Shown: positions 22,201 through 35,629 of the stretch, one piece after another
Numbering within the stretch: position 1 is the first letter of the stretch
Layout: each line of letters opens with the position of its first letter
Assembly (NCBI GenBank): GCA_033439685.1
Contig: JAUEDM010000003.1
Span: 2,386,001-2,450,000, forward strand
From: Apodospora peruviana
Taxonomy: Eukaryota; Ascomycota; Sordariomycetes; Sordariales; Lasiosphaeriaceae
Direction: 5' to 3'
DNA: 64,000 bases
Position numbers and translations under genes: made by a program
Notes under the pieces: model-generated
The model's input: only the letters and a program-made list of their open reading frames with translations
What the model was told of the DNA's origin: nothing
Database searches by the model: none

Positions 22201-24670
22201 CCAGGCAGCTGAGGCGTAGAATTCTGAGCTGATTAGCATCAGTTATATCACTGGACTTGTTCCCGAAAATATGGCCGAGAACGTAATCGACGTAGACTTC
22301 AATACCAGGGATGCGACACTGGATGCCCAGGTCTTCGGGGAAGGGTAAGGTGTCATTTAGCCGTTGAGTGTCTTCAACAGGCACGAATAGGGAGATGAGA
22401 ACCTGAATCAGAGCGTTTGATTCCTCAAAACCGTTGCTGAGATCTTCAAGTGTTGACATCATTGAGTTGGGGCTCGGGTTTTGGCCGAGAGCAGGACCCC
22501 TAGGAGCAATTGTTGGCGAAGTGTTCAACCATTGATCGAACAACCTCCAAACATATTCGTTCACGCCGGCGGTTTTATTGCTCAGGAAGGCTTTGAAAAC
22601 GTAGAAAGTACATGCCCTGAGTCTGGGTGGGATCGGGCTGGCAGCTAGTTTGAACAGCGTATCAAACAAAGTCTTCTCACCATCCTGCAGCAGCTTCGTT
22701 CTTGCAGCCTCGCTTTCCGTCGAGAGTTTCGCAATAAGTCGCAGATAACACTCTAGCATCATCGCAGACTCGGGCTCAGTCTCGGCCAGTTCATTGCTTG
22801 GCTTGCCTAGGCGGTGCATATGTGATTGAGCAGGGCTCGGCCGTTCTCGGATCTTGGCTGTGAAGAATTCGAGTTCCTTGAGGATTTGGCTCCATGTCAG
22901 GGACTGCGATCGTTTCATTTTTCCAGATGAATGGTACCCTTCGTCGAGAAGGAACATATGCGCGGCGGTTGCGCACTCTTCGTCATCTGAGAGAGCTTGC
23001 AGCATTTCGCAGAAGGCACTAACCAGCGGTGTCGAAGCCCGTTTCGAAGCCCATTGTAGAAAACCGGCCAGGTTGCTGTCGGGATCTTCCCAGAATGACA
23101 TAGCTGCGTCCGGGCGACCTTCGTACGCATAGGCAATGATGATCAAGAACCGTTCGAGGTCGAGATCTTGTTCGTGTGTCTGGCTCAGCTGCCGCTGTTC
23201 GTCCTCTTCTGTTCGCAACTTCCGAAGAATGTCAGGAATGTTGCTGATAGCCGCATCCACGAAGACCTCCAGATGCATCATAAGACTCCGCTGGAAGAAA
23301 GGCGCGAACGGAAACGGGTCAGATGCGAGTGGGGGGGACTTCCGCTGGAGCCATTGACGCATCCCCAGGCGTGCGGGATCTTGCCATTCCTGCGCCTTAC
23401 AGTCTGCAGCTACTGATAGGACGAAGTCAAAGGCGCCGTCCTTCAGTGCCTCGAGAAACTGCTTGGTTCTCTGCTCGTCCTCCTCATCTAGGTTGACGCC
23501 GGGGATGTCGACAGTGTCGTCCAGGTAGACTCCACTGTATTCTGAAATCCACCATGCCCTGACTGCGGCTGAAAGATTCGGAATAAACCAAGGATTGTCT
23601 TCTGGGCGTCCACAGATTTTGTCGTTCAGCAGTCTTACTTGCTGAATATCTCGGGTTCCTTCGGTCGATCCAAAGACAGTGATGTATTCACCCAAAACCG
23701 GGAAAAGGTGTACTTTTGATGGTTAGTCCGATGCTCTCAAGAATTGTAAGGCACTGCTCAGTGGTCCTTACCTAGAAGATGATCATATCTCTCTATCTTT
23801 TTCAGAACGCCAAGAAAATCTTCAAAGTCTTTCACCTCGACATGTCGCATTTCTATGGCAGAGCACAGAAGCACAGCGATGAGCTCATGCTGTTGAACTA
23901 GACTCAGACGAGAAAACTCATATGTCTCTTGTGGTTCGTACGCATTCAGCTGATTAGGCTGGGTTAGGACACTGCGAGCAGCCATCCGGTCGCCCAGAGC
24001 TTGCAGCCATGTCTTAATATTCTGCATTGCTGCCATGCATTTCGGGACGAACTTTTTAACCGGACCCCGGGGTGCAGCTCCCGGGAGTGGGACGCAGAAG
24101 ATCTTGTCCTCTACCATAGCGCCGAATCCATCCTGCAGGGCCGGGTCGACTCGGTCGAGGTCTTCATCATTCGCGATTTCGACGGAAAGGCGCATACAGT
24201 CGAGCAGATACTCGCGTTCTTGGTGGAACCGTATTATTCCACATTCCCACAGCGGTCTACCGTATGCCTCCTCTTGATCATCTTCGGCGTCCGCGTCCAG
24301 GAGAACCCTCGCTGCCTCGAGCTCGTCGAGGTCCAGCTCGTCGGCAAGCTTCAACGCGTCGTTGGCAAAGTCCTCATTGATCGAGTACTCGTCACCGCCG
24401 AGATTGATCTTCCCTAAGGCCTAGATTAGCATGCAGAACTCAACGGGTGGTCTACCATCTGACTTGGAGGGAAGCAGTGTGCTTACCGCTCTGTACAGCC
24501 GTTCTGCTGGTTGTATTGCGAGGTTTCTTGTCAAGAAAGTTCCTGAAGACATGAGTATGCGCTTCTACCAGCTGGTCGAGAGTTTGGATGTCGTCGAAGC
24601 GGTGCTCTCGCACGGAAAGCAACTCTCGGTGCAGGGCCTTGAGGCCCTCGAGTGGGCGTAGGTCGGTCAT
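19289..24670 (-). CDS. nup192: inner-ring nucleoporin Nup192
   Basis: Three exons on the minus strand, 24670-24487, 24413-23772 and 23712-19289, encode about 1749 aa. Both introns (24414-24486 and 23713-23771) join in frame. Nup192 is the large alpha-helical solenoid scaffold of the nuclear pore inner ring and binds Nic96, Nup53 and Nup145N. The N-terminus gives MTDLRPLEGLKALHRELL, then DEYSINEDFANDALKLADEL and the LWECGIIRFHQEREYLLDCM region, characteristic of fungal Nup192. Helical repeats fill the rest. The length matches the roughly 1750 aa known for Chaetomium Nup192. Near the C-terminus a glycine/alanine repeat (GAGAGAGAG) comes from a GGTGCT-type microsatellite. A 46-base GT-AG stretch at 19396-19441 could be an intron, which would end the protein at 19363, but read-through gives the expected length. 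It is divergent to tel1. Confidence 0.95.
19600..19625. repeat. microsatellite inside nup192
   Basis: About four copies of a six-base CAGCAC unit lie in the coding strand complement and encode alternating Gly-Ala near the C-terminus of Nup192. Such a tract can change length in frame. Confidence 0.7.
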
Positions 24671-25729
24671 GGCAGTCGACGACTGGCGGGACGAATAGCG
24701 AGGACGACGAGATGGCGGGTGCCGACGCCTCAGTGCATCTTCCAACGCCAGATCCCCGTCGCAAGATGCTTCTATCAGAATATCACAGGTTGCAGGGTTT
24801 GCCGCTGTTTATACGCGTGGTGCGCAGTCAAATTTGTGATTGCAAGACATGCGCCGGCTTGACGGGAGTTTGGCGGATATGGAATTCAAGGTGCACGGGC
24901 AGACGCGAAAAGACCTTTGGTGGACGGCTTGCACAGAGCTGCGAAGCTGTCCCGCGCTTGTGTCTGTGCTTGGCTTGCAGCCGATTGGCGGCAAAAGGCT
25001 ACCGCTAAAAGCCGCTGGAGAGCCTGGGAAGTCAACAAAATCGTTGGGCGGTGAGCAATTCTGCCGCCGATGGGCACGTCCTAAAAGCAACTCGATAGGC
25101 TGCAGTCACGAATAATTGGCAGGTGGTCATAGCTCCTTCCAAAGGGCCGACGACGAGGGGTCTCGGTTTTGCGATCGCGACTTCCACTTTGCCTGGAGCC
25201 TAGAAATCAGAATCCAGGGAGAGGAAAATCGAGGCAAAATAGAGACAGAGTTTGTGTACTATTTCCAGAACACAAAAGAATTAACAATCAGGCATCTCCT
25301 TGAAGATTCCCACCGTTAGTTTTACGTCTTATTTCCGGCCAAGGAATTGGATGGCTGTTGACTGTAGTTTTTTTCTTCTTTGCAACTCCCCACGCCTCTT
25401 TCCTTTTTCCTGATTCCCCCTACCTAGAGAGGTTCATCTTTGAGGCGATAATGACTTGTAATTCTCCCTGAACCCAATCATCACCGCGTGGAGGCTTCGG
25501 GTACAGCACAAGGCAATTGTTCGTCATCGCAAGCTGGAACCCACGCGTTTGTCGGCTGCTTGCCTACAGCGATTGTTCGTGGAAGAATCAGGCGAGGTTC
25601 CGCTTTGACCAGTTGGCAGTAAAAAGATCCTGCCAGTCGCGTCGAACATCTCTCTCATGCTACACGGTTATACCGTCCACCTTCGCAGGACGAGCCGGAT
25701 GGTAGCCTTGGTGCAAAGCGGTGGGCGGA
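24671..25729. promoter_or_regulatory. divergent promoter of nup192 and tel1
   Basis: About 1.06 kb separates the two start codons, so both promoters must lie here. Open frames on both strands are short and unconvincing. A uORF on the plus strand (25699-25752) overlaps the tel1 start. No transcription factor site can be named with confidence. Confidence 0.55.
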
Positions 25730-25752
25730 ATGGCGCCAGCGAGGGGCGTTAG
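25699..25752 (+). promoter_or_regulatory. uORF overlapping the tel1 start
   Basis: An ATG at 25699 opens a 17-codon frame ending in TAG at 25750-25752. It runs out of frame across the proposed tel1 ATG at 25730. If the transcript starts upstream of 25699, ribosomes that start here would pass the tel1 start, which would lower Tel1 translation. The transcript start is not known. Confidence 0.45.
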
Positions 25753-28700
25753 CAGTGACACTGTCAACCTCAAGCAGATCACTAGCCTCCTTGTGAGCAG
25801 TGCAACCACGACACGCAAGGATGCCGTTGAAAGTAAGCATGCTACCCTCGAGGTGGTAAAGTTTACAGACTGACGCGTATCAAATCTACAGCCTTGATAT
25901 CTTATTTCAAATCAGCCGAGAAGGGTCCCCGGAGTCCGAAGCAGTGGGTGCCATCTGATAAACTATCGTTGATTGCTTGCTTACCATTGACGCAGAAGCC
26001 TTTTTGATGACAAAACCTACCATTCGATTTACGAAGCTCTCTTCCGCTGTACGCTGCTAGAGAAAGAGACATACTTCAGCGGAAAGAAGACGACCAAGGC
26101 CAGCGCCAGCACTCGGCTTGAAAAGTGCGCCCTTGCTCTGCGCTTGGCAGTCCGTCATGGAGCCTCCAGGATCAAGCGCAAGACGGCCAGGGCCATCATC
26201 GGCCACATCACCCAAGTTCTCCCGGGACCCGAGGAGAGCTATATTGAGCCTCTACTCAAAGACTATGTGAAGGCTTTGAGCACCTTCCTTCACTTTTCGG
26301 CCAATGTAGAGAACTTGGCCGCCTTCTCTGGCGAATCATGGGACACGTGTGTCGACTTTTGTATTGAAGCCTTATCCCAGTACCTCGAGACGGGCGATCG
26401 AGACGCTTCATACTTGTCCCGTGGCTCTCCGGCGCCCGGGACTGCCCAAGCAACGATATCAACACGCTCGACAGCCAGATCTGGCTCCGTTGCAGGACAA
26501 CAAGGATCCGGCCAAGTGGGAGGCCAGATGGCTTTGGAGTTTCTGTCGTGCCTGAACTCACTGGTATCGGCACCAAATGCGCCTGTGCAACGGCGAGCAG
26601 AGACCGTGTCTCATGTGGTACTTCAGATTCTTAGCTTTCGGCAGATGAAGCTAGGCGAGATCCAAAAGGCAGCTTTCTCGACAATCAACAGCATAGTCTC
26701 CCGCATTCAAGCTGACAATGTGGCACTTGCCAAGACCGTTGCGAGAGGTTTGATTCCGCTACTTTCTCATTGGTGGCAACCACGTTCGCTTTCCAGGGAT
26801 GCAATGCTCAACTCAGTCCGGGATGAGATGCTCAAGACCATATATGGAACGCACCTCTACCTAGAGAGCTTGGTCCAGGAATCTCCGGATGATTCCCTTC
26901 TGCGAGATACCGAAGAATTGTTAGAGGCTTTATGGTCCGAGTATTCGAGACGGGACGAGCGAGCCCGCCTCCAACTAGATGACATTACGTTTACTTCGGT
27001 ATCTCTACCCACTGACCACCCATCAGCCGGTGCCTTCAGCCTCCGGGCATTCAACCAAACAGGCGAGCAAAACTGGGCGCTGCTTGAAAATCTCGCTGCT
27101 CTTGAAGCGATATATTCACGGCATTCTCACCGAGATAGGGAGCATGCGCAAATCGAAGATGATCAGCCACGGAAACGGCGGCGGATGGCCGGTAGTCCTC
27201 CCAATAGAATACACCAAAAGATGGGATCGCTTGATCCAGCAGTTCGACTGACGGCTTTACAACTCGTGCCTTTTCTGGCCAAGCAAAAGCCTCCCTCGGT
27301 AGAAGCTATCACGAAGGCAATGGCGGACTTGTTAAAATGCCTCAATTCTAAAGAAGGTACTGTGGTCTCATGGGCTATGCTTGCATGTTCTAGGTATGTT
27401 TCATTTTGCTCCCCGGTACGTTAAAACCCAGCCGTTCTAATTGAAATTCAAGCCTTGCCGCAGAGAATCTATCTCGAGACGCATCACTATCTCCCTTATG
27501 GAGACAAGTTTGGCAGCTCGGAGCTCGATCTCTAAGTCTTCCCCCGACCAGTCGCGCAGCCTGTGCCCTCTTAAATTCGATTTTGGAGGCAAATTTGATA
27601 GAGAACCACGAACTTGCAGACGATGTCAATCAGATTATTACAGCAGCAGATATCAGCGGGCCCGCGGTGCTTGTCGACTCATCCCTAGTCTTAATGCAAA
27701 GCTTGTTGCGTCTCCGGAACACCATGTTTCCAAACGCTAGTCAAGCGACTTCAAGTCACATTATCCGATGGGTGTTCGTGAAATGGAGTCCTGGTGAGTT
27801 ACGACATAGTCAGTTCAAAAGCATAGCACTGACCTGTTTATAGCTGAGCCGGCATATGCTTCTTTACATGCGACACACGCCCACCCCTTTGACCTGGTAT
27901 CTCTTCTACGAGCTTGCTATGGAATGCCAATTCTTGGTATGGGAGCGGCCCTTCGCCTGTTTGGAGGTCCCATCGCTCAGTTCTGGAAGACCCAACAAGC
28001 TGCCCATCCGATGATTCGCTACCTACTTCTGTTAGAGGACGGGGACACCCCAGTCTCGCCTCCGTCGCCGAGTTGTTCGGACGACCAGAAAGTTGAGCCC
28101 AAACAGGTCTCTGATCCCACGGGAACCCAGTCAGCAAAGCGACTTGTTCTAGAGCTACTATTCCCGAAACTAGAGGAGCTCTGTCAGTTAGCCGATTCAT
28201 GGCAAAAGCGTGGAGGCGAGGGCATGTCCCCTATGTCAATGGAGCGCCTCCAGAGTGTTATTATCGCATGTCTCGCCGGGGCTTTGCTGCTTCCAGAACT
28301 TGTCAACTTGAATTCCTCGATGTCTAGGGACATCGAAACGGTTCTATTCAATGCCGCCGATGCTACACTCAAAGTAATCCTTAATTCGCAGAATGAGGAC
28401 TTCTTCAATTTGATCATGGCATCCTCTGCTGCGTTCATCCCCCCACTGGTTGATGCGCAACTGACGACTCTTAAGCGGGAACATCCCAATCTTCTCAAGC
28501 TTTTGGGTCGATTTTCCGACGCTTTGCAAGAGAGAGCACGACGGGAGTCTTCCGCTAGGAATCCGGACAGCATGGATGTCGACGACGAGTTTGAATCCCA
28601 GAGCAGTCGAAGCAGCTCTGTAGCGAAGATAAAAGCTCTACCCCGGAGAGATGTTCTTTTAGCTCATACCTCGGAGGCTTTTTATATGGAGACCGCCTTT

Positions 28701-31700
28701 CGATTACAGTTTCTTGGAATTGTTCAAGCCGATGATGGACAGATTGGACGGGTACCCGAAGTCCTTGTTGATCAACTTCTCGAGCTACCCGAGGAAGAGT
28801 TGCTGTTATGTCGTTTATTCATGCAGGAGCTCTTCTCATCCGATCTTATCACCTCGGCGGACGGTGCCATCAGAATGGTGGAACGAGTCGGGGAGATAAT
28901 AAGCAAAGACGAGTTCTCGTGTTGCGAAGTGGCTCTGTGTACCTGCATCGATATCATGGACGGTTTCATGAGCATGTGGACTGATGAAGACCTTGAGATC
29001 TCGAGTTTGGTAGGCGATTTATACCACTACCTGGTTAAACGGTCGCTGCCTAACAACTCCTTATCACCCCCTGCCCAAGTCTGGTTCTCCAGGTTGTTAT
29101 TCCACCTGTTGGAGGTTAAGTCAACATATGCCGCGGAACTGAAGCTTCCTTCTGCTCGATCCACCCTACTGACCATCTTGCGAGAAGGAGTCATGGATGT
29201 CAAGTTTTTCATCGGGCTTAATCTGCCCAGGATATTTGGACTATATGTTCTAAAGGCTCACGACGACATATTTGTTGATGTCCTGGAGAGCCTGCCTGCT
29301 GACCCAGGAGTAAGCGAAGGCATTGCTTATCGATTATTCGCTCTGGCTAAGCTAGCTTGCAAGTGGCCCACGCTACTTCGCCGTTGCATTTATCACATAT
29401 TTGAGACTCCGGGAAAGATCATTCAGTCCGCAAAGTATGCAGCAAGCTGCTTGGGACGAATCTCCAAATGTCTGAGCCTCAGCGGCCCTCAGGAACTCTT
29501 CCAACTGTTCGCACCGCAGCTTTTATACACGTGGCTAGAGAGCGACTCGATCGAGGAAATACCGTTCGGAATATTCGGGTTTTCGAATCTAGAGGACCTT
29601 CTCTCGAGCTCCCAAACCGAAGCCGCTGCCATTATGATTATGCGAGGACAGGAGAGAGAAGCGCTTGCTCTAGCCCAAACCCTTGGGCTGAGTCCAGAAA
29701 ACCTGTTTCAAGAAAGCTTTACCAAAATCATTGCCTACAGTATTGCGCACGACATCAGCGTCCCAAGTGGTGCCGAACATGTAACTGGGGAGAGTAGAGT
29801 CAGAAAGATTCTGGGAAAAGAAGGCTTCCTTGAAAATATTCATCTCAACTTTGCAGACATCATAGCCGTGTTTTTAAACATATTTGACCAAGAGGACCCT
29901 ATCGAAAAGTATCTCAAGAGAGACGGGCGATTCTTATACGCTGGCACTGCTATGGAAGAGATCAAGAAGCTTGGTCACCTGAGCACAGCCCTGCCTGCCA
30001 ACCAGCAACCGATGTTCAAAGCGAAGTATTTAACCAGGGAGATTGCCCATCTCTGCAGCCGGACCCCTTACGAGCCAGAGAGATTGTGGACACCTGCTCT
30101 TGTTGTATTCGTGGCTCGGAGACTTCTGGATACGATCCATCCAGCACTAGGACCCCTTCACGCCTGCTCCGTTCTTCGGAAGCTTCGCGTGCTCATCTGT
30201 CTGGCTGGTGAGCAGGCTCTCGCCGACTATCCCCTGGAGATGCTTTTACACTCCATCCGAGCCTTTGTTGTGGATGCCGAGTGTGCTGATGACGCTCTCG
30301 GTGTCACACAGTATCTCTTGCTTAAGGGGACTAATCACTTGATTAAATCGCCCTCGTTTCTTGCTGGATACGCACTGTCAAGCCTAGCTGACCTGCGGGT
30401 ATTCCTTGAGTCATGCCAATCCAGTACCACGCAGGAGAGCCAATTCAAGGCAACTATGTCGAAGGCACAGCTTTTCCACTCCTGGTTTGCCAAGTATCTC
30501 TCGGATTACGACTCGCCTGCTTTCAGGGATGATGCCCAGAAAAAGATTGCTTTTAAATCAATTACACACTCAGCTGCCCAAATCCGCGCCTCTGGCAATG
30601 CCGAGAAGGGTACACACGAGAGTAACTTGCTTTTGGAGATTCTGAAAGACTGGAAACGCGAACATCAGCTGCTCAACGAGCCGGCCCGAGGCGTCGCTCT
30701 TTCTATGCTTTGTGGGGAATTCAAGATACCCGAATCAAGTCGTTTGGATACGATTGAAACCGACGAGGACGCACTGAGCCATAGTTCCGTTGTGTGGAAA
30801 AGCTGTGGCTCCCAGCGCTTGAGCGGAGAGTATCTGTCCTGGGCCGGTCGAGTGTTAGGCCGATCGTTTGCCGCGTCAGGCGAGGTACCTCAAGAACTAT
30901 TACGAGAATCTCGGCTTGAAGATTATTGCAAGCTATCCTCTGGCTATCGCGGCTCCGAAGAAGGCCTTCTCAATCTGATAGAAGCCCTTACTGTTAGTCC
31001 TGACTGTATCACAGCTGGCTTGGCTGAGTCTGCCCTCCGGACTGTGGTCTCGGATGCCGTAAGTGAAGACGATGGTGATTTAATCGGCGCCTGCGAAACG
31101 AGTCTTTCGGAATCACTCCGGACCTCGTCGAACTGGGACCCGTATATGACACCCCAGTCGGATTTTTCACAGGTTACGCCTCCTTCGGAGACGGAGGTGT
31201 TCGCCGCGAAACAACTGGAAAGCCCAAAGTGGGCGCAGCAGTTTACAACTTTCCTGGCCCAATCTGTGCCTGAGCTAGCGACACTGAAAGTTTTACCTCC
31301 TATTCTCAATAAAGTCAAAGGATTCGCCGAACAAGCATTTCCTTTCATTGTTCATCTGGTGTTGGTTTACCAGCTGGACAAACAACAAGGAATAAAACGT
31401 CGGCTTTTCGAGGCTCTGAAGGAATGGCTTTCGGCCACCTCTCAAGCAGCCAAAGACAACTTAACGCTGTTAATCAACACGATACTATATCTCAGAACAC
31501 AGAGATTGCCGAATGAGACCTCGATAGCAGACCGGTCCCACTGGCTGGAGGTCAACTTTTCGAATGTTGGGGCCGCCGCTACGCGGTGTGGGATGTATAA
31601 AGTGGCACTCTTATTTGCCGAGCTGGCATTCTCCGAATCTTCGCGCTCCTTTCGGCGGTCCTCTGCGGTCAAGGAGATTCAGGATTCGAGTGAGATTCTG

Positions 31701-34700
31701 TTGGACATCTTTGAGAACATTGATGATCCAGATGCCTATTATGGTCTCACCCAAGACGCCTCGCTCTCTACCGTCTTAGCACGCTTAGAATATGAGAATG
31801 ACGGAGGCAAGAGCCTAGCATTCCGAGGGGCACAATATGATAGTAACCTGCGACGTGGAGATCCGGAATCTCAGAGAGACGGGCGGGCGTTGATCAAAGC
31901 CTTGGGTGACTTGGGGCTCTCGGGACTAGCAAACTCCCTCCTTCAAACACAACAAAGCCTGGGCGGCTCTTCTTCGACTCGAGACGGTACATTCACTACG
32001 GCAAGGAGATTAGAGATGTGGAATCTACCTGTCCCATCAACTAATGACAACTGGTCAGCTACGGTGTATAAAGCATACCAGAGCATGCACCAAGCTGCTG
32101 ATATACAGGCGGTCAGGAATGTCCTTCACGAGGGGCTCAAGAGCACTATTAAACATCTGACCAACCGCAGTCTCAATGCATCAAGCTTGCGCCATCAGCT
32201 TGGTGCTCTTGCGGCATTGACAGAACTTGATGATCTCCTGAATGTTTCTGATCAACCAGAGTTGCAAAGCACGCTCGGTGTCTTTGAAAACCGATCCAAA
32301 TGGATGATGAGTGGACGCTATGGCGACGTTAGCCAGATTCTCTCTTGCCGGGAAACAGCACTCAGCATGTGGAGTCAACATCACCGATTGCGACCGACGA
32401 GGCTCACTCCAGCAGACGCTCGGTTGGTCCAGGTTCGGGGCATGCTGCTGTCGTCCGATATATATCGTTTCCATCACGCCCATCAAGAGACTTTGAACTT
32501 GTCCACCACGCTCACTGATTTCGCTCAGCCGGCTGAGGCAATGGGGCTGACCGTTGACGCCGCGATTCGAATTGCGGCCGCAAACTCGCTATGGGATCAC
32601 GGTGAAATGATATCGTCTATTCGGATGCTGCAGAATATCGACAAAGACTCCTCTTTGAAGAAACAGACCGTTCCTGTTAGTCGCTCCGATCTTTTGTCCA
32701 AGATCGGTTACCAGGTCTCGGTAGCGAGGCTTGAAAGCCCCGACAACATCCAAAAGAAATATCTCGAGCCGGCCCTCAAGGAGTTAAGAGGCAAAAATGA
32801 AGGAAAAGAAGCCGGCCAAGTATTTCACCAGTTCGCTATGTTTTGTGACGAGCAGCTCCAGAGCCCGGATGGCTTGGAAGACCTCGCGCGTCTCCAGAGC
32901 TTGAAGAAGGGCAAGAGCGACGAGGTCGCTCAGCTCAAGGCCTTGATTGCAAGCTCCAAGGACTCCCAGCACAGAAACAAATACTCTGGGTATCTGACAA
33001 AAGCGAGACAGTGGCTCGAGCTAGATCAACAGGAGCTTCGCCGGGTCGAGCAGACACGTGCCGAGTTTGTAAGGTTAAGCCTGGAGAATTACCTGTTCTC
33101 TCTTGCGGCATCTGATGAGCACAACAATGATGCTCTACGTTTCACAGCCTTGTGGCTGGAGCGTTCAGAAGAGGAGACCACAAACGACGCCGTGAAGAAA
33201 CACATAAGCAAAGTGCCGACCCGGAAATTCGCGCCCCTGATGAACCAGCTATCCTCTCGTCTTCAGGATCAAAATGTTCCATTCCAGAAAACTCTCAGCG
33301 ACCTGGTCTTTCGCATCTGTATCGATCATCCTTACCATGGCATGTACCAAATCTGGTCCGGAGCAAGGACGCGTGTCAACAAGGAGGATGAGGTCGCCGT
33401 CTCCCGACAGAAGGCAACAGAGAAAGTCGCCAATGCCCTTTCGGGAGTGGCAACGGTGGCCAAAATTTGGACGGCCATCGACAAGACTAACAGAGCCTAC
33501 CACACACTTGCAATGGACCGTGATCCTAATCGGTACAAGGCGGGTCACAAGTTACCGATTAAGGACTCGTCCGCAGGGCAGACATTCCTAAGCGTCTTTG
33601 TTAAACACCACATCCCGCCCCCGACATTGCAGATTGATCTGGCGGTGAACCTTGACTATTCGAAGGTGCCAATGATTCACAAATTTGAGCCCAACATGTC
33701 TATTGCATCGGGTGTCAGTGCGCCGAAGATTATCACTGCCGTGGGGAGCAATGGACAGAGATATAAGCAACTGGTGAAAGGAGGTAATGATGACCTACGC
33801 CAGGACGCCATCATGGAACAGGTGTTTGCAGCCGTATCCGAACTTCTCAAGCTGCACAGGATGACGAGACAACGAAATCTGGGGATCAGGACGTACAAAG
33901 TGCTTCCCTTGACGTCTTCGTCCGGTCTGATCGAGTTCGTGTCTGACACAATCCCACTCCACGAATACCTGATGCCTGCTCATGAGCGATACTATCCGAA
34001 GGATCTCAAAGGCTCCCAGTGCCGTAGGGAGATATCCAACGCCCAGACCAAGACGGTCGAGACGCGAATTAGTGCATACAGGAAAGTCACGGAAAAGTTT
34101 CACCCCGTGATGCGGTACTTCTTCATGGAGAACTTTACAGACCCTGACGAGTGGTTTGCAAAGCGAACAGCATACACAAGAACAACGGCAGCCATCTCCA
34201 TGCTCGGCCACGTACTCGGACTCGGTGACAGGCACGGCCACAATATCCTACTGGACTCCAAGACAGGCGAAGTTGTGCACATTGATCTTGGAGTGGCATT
34301 CGAGATGGGCCGCGTCCTGCCCGTGCCTGAACTAGTGCCATTCAGACTGACACGGGACATCGTCGATGGAATGGGCATCACCAAGACGGAGGGCGTCTTT
34401 CGGCGATGCTGCGAATTCACACTCGACGCGCTGCGGGAGGAGACATACTCGATCATGACGATTCTTGACGTGTTGCGGTATGATCCCCTGTACTCGTGGT
34501 CCATCTCCCCGGTCCGGATGGCCAAGCTGCAGAATGCGCGTGGGTCGGACGACAATGAGGTCGGCGATGACCAGACTAATATGGACAACAAGAAATCGGT
34601 CAACGAGCCGTCGGAGGCGGATCGCGCCCTCGAGGTGGTGCGGAAGAAGCTCTCCAAGACGTTGAGTGTCATGGCGACGGTGAATGACTTGATTAATCAG

Positions 34701-34820
34701 GCGACTGATGAGAGGAATTTGGCTGTGTTGTACTCTGGTATGTCGTCCGCTCTGGCTTTTGGACTGGAAGACAATTCATACTGACTGACATTTTTGATAG
34801 GTTGGGCTGCATATGCTTAA
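25730..34820 (+). CDS. tel1: Tel1/ATM checkpoint kinase
   Basis: Six exons, 25730-25832, 25892-25943, 25996-27393, 27453-27793, 27844-34737 and 34801-34820, give 2935 aa with every junction in frame. This is the ATM-type phosphatidylinositol-3-kinase-like protein kinase (Neurospora mus-21, Aspergillus atmA), which signals DNA double-strand breaks and maintains telomeres in the nucleus. Most of the protein is helical repeats (HEAT and FAT). The kinase spans about residues 2585-2870: LVKGGNDDLRQDAIMEQVF, then GLGDRHGHNILL (Asp2760, Asn2765) and VHIDLG (Asp2779). The segment LTRDIVDGMGITKTEGVFRRCCE is diagnostic of ATM rather than ATR or TOR. The FATC end is DLINQATDERNLAVLYSGWAAYA in sense, closed by a 20-base last exon. 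A uORF overlaps the start. Nothing is broken. Confidence 0.96.
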
Positions 34821-35629
34821 GCATGGCGAGAAGGGCAGGGTTGTAGGCTTAAGTCTCGCTCTGGGATTAAGCTTGTGTAGTGCATACGGATCTGTATGAC
34901 TAGATTTAAGTATACCGTACCTTTCAGATTACTGTGGACTGAGCACCTGATGGATCTGGTTATGAGGGTTACGAGGCACGTCCAGATTTAATACCTTACC
35001 TAGTTGCCTGCGATATATCCCATTCAGGATGTTGCTACTGTAAGACTTGGACGTTGGGTGAGATAGAACCCGGTGCTGCTAGTCATAATTCAAATTTCGA
35101 GCGTAATCTAGGAGTGGTAATTCGAGTTCAGATATTGGAAATCTGGACCTAGTCAAGTTCTAACACCTCCTATCCACACAATCGAAAAGGCTTGCCACTT
35201 GGGGCTCCAGGGGCTCCCAAGGAGCACAGACTAACGCCCCATTGCGGGGTCAAACAGTGCGATATTCCGTACAGTTATCAATCGCGGGCCGATGTGCTCC
35301 ACCGGAACACTGAGCACCGGCCGTGAATGGCCAGCGATAACTCCGTAACCGACATCATATACTGTCCACCGCGTGCGTGCAACTCAGACCTCGAACTCGA
35401 CCTGAATTGGGACCCCCAACCCAACAATTCCTTGTGTAATTCCTCACTTTGCAAAATTTCCGGACCGAATCCAGCCGCCTAATATCGAAGCTTTGCAGAC
35501 GGAACCGAAACACGATTAATATATCGACAAAAGGAAACATCCAGTGCCCTGTGACAAAGAAAGGCGTACTACGCCTTTTGCTGGTACAGGACCTTGCTTG
35601 GGGTGTAGGGTCCCCCAGGGCAAATATCC
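34821..35629. promoter_or_regulatory. spacer with the cul4 promoter
   Basis: This is the 3' region of tel1 followed by the promoter and leader of cul4, in tandem. I see no gene. The part from 35380 is probably the cul4 leader. Confidence 0.5.

Noticed and set aside
25730..34820. Identification of the kinase as ATR/Mec1.
   Set aside because: The segment after the catalytic loop (DGMGITKTEGVFRRCCE) and the sequence around the activation loop match ATM/Tel1 rather than ATR.
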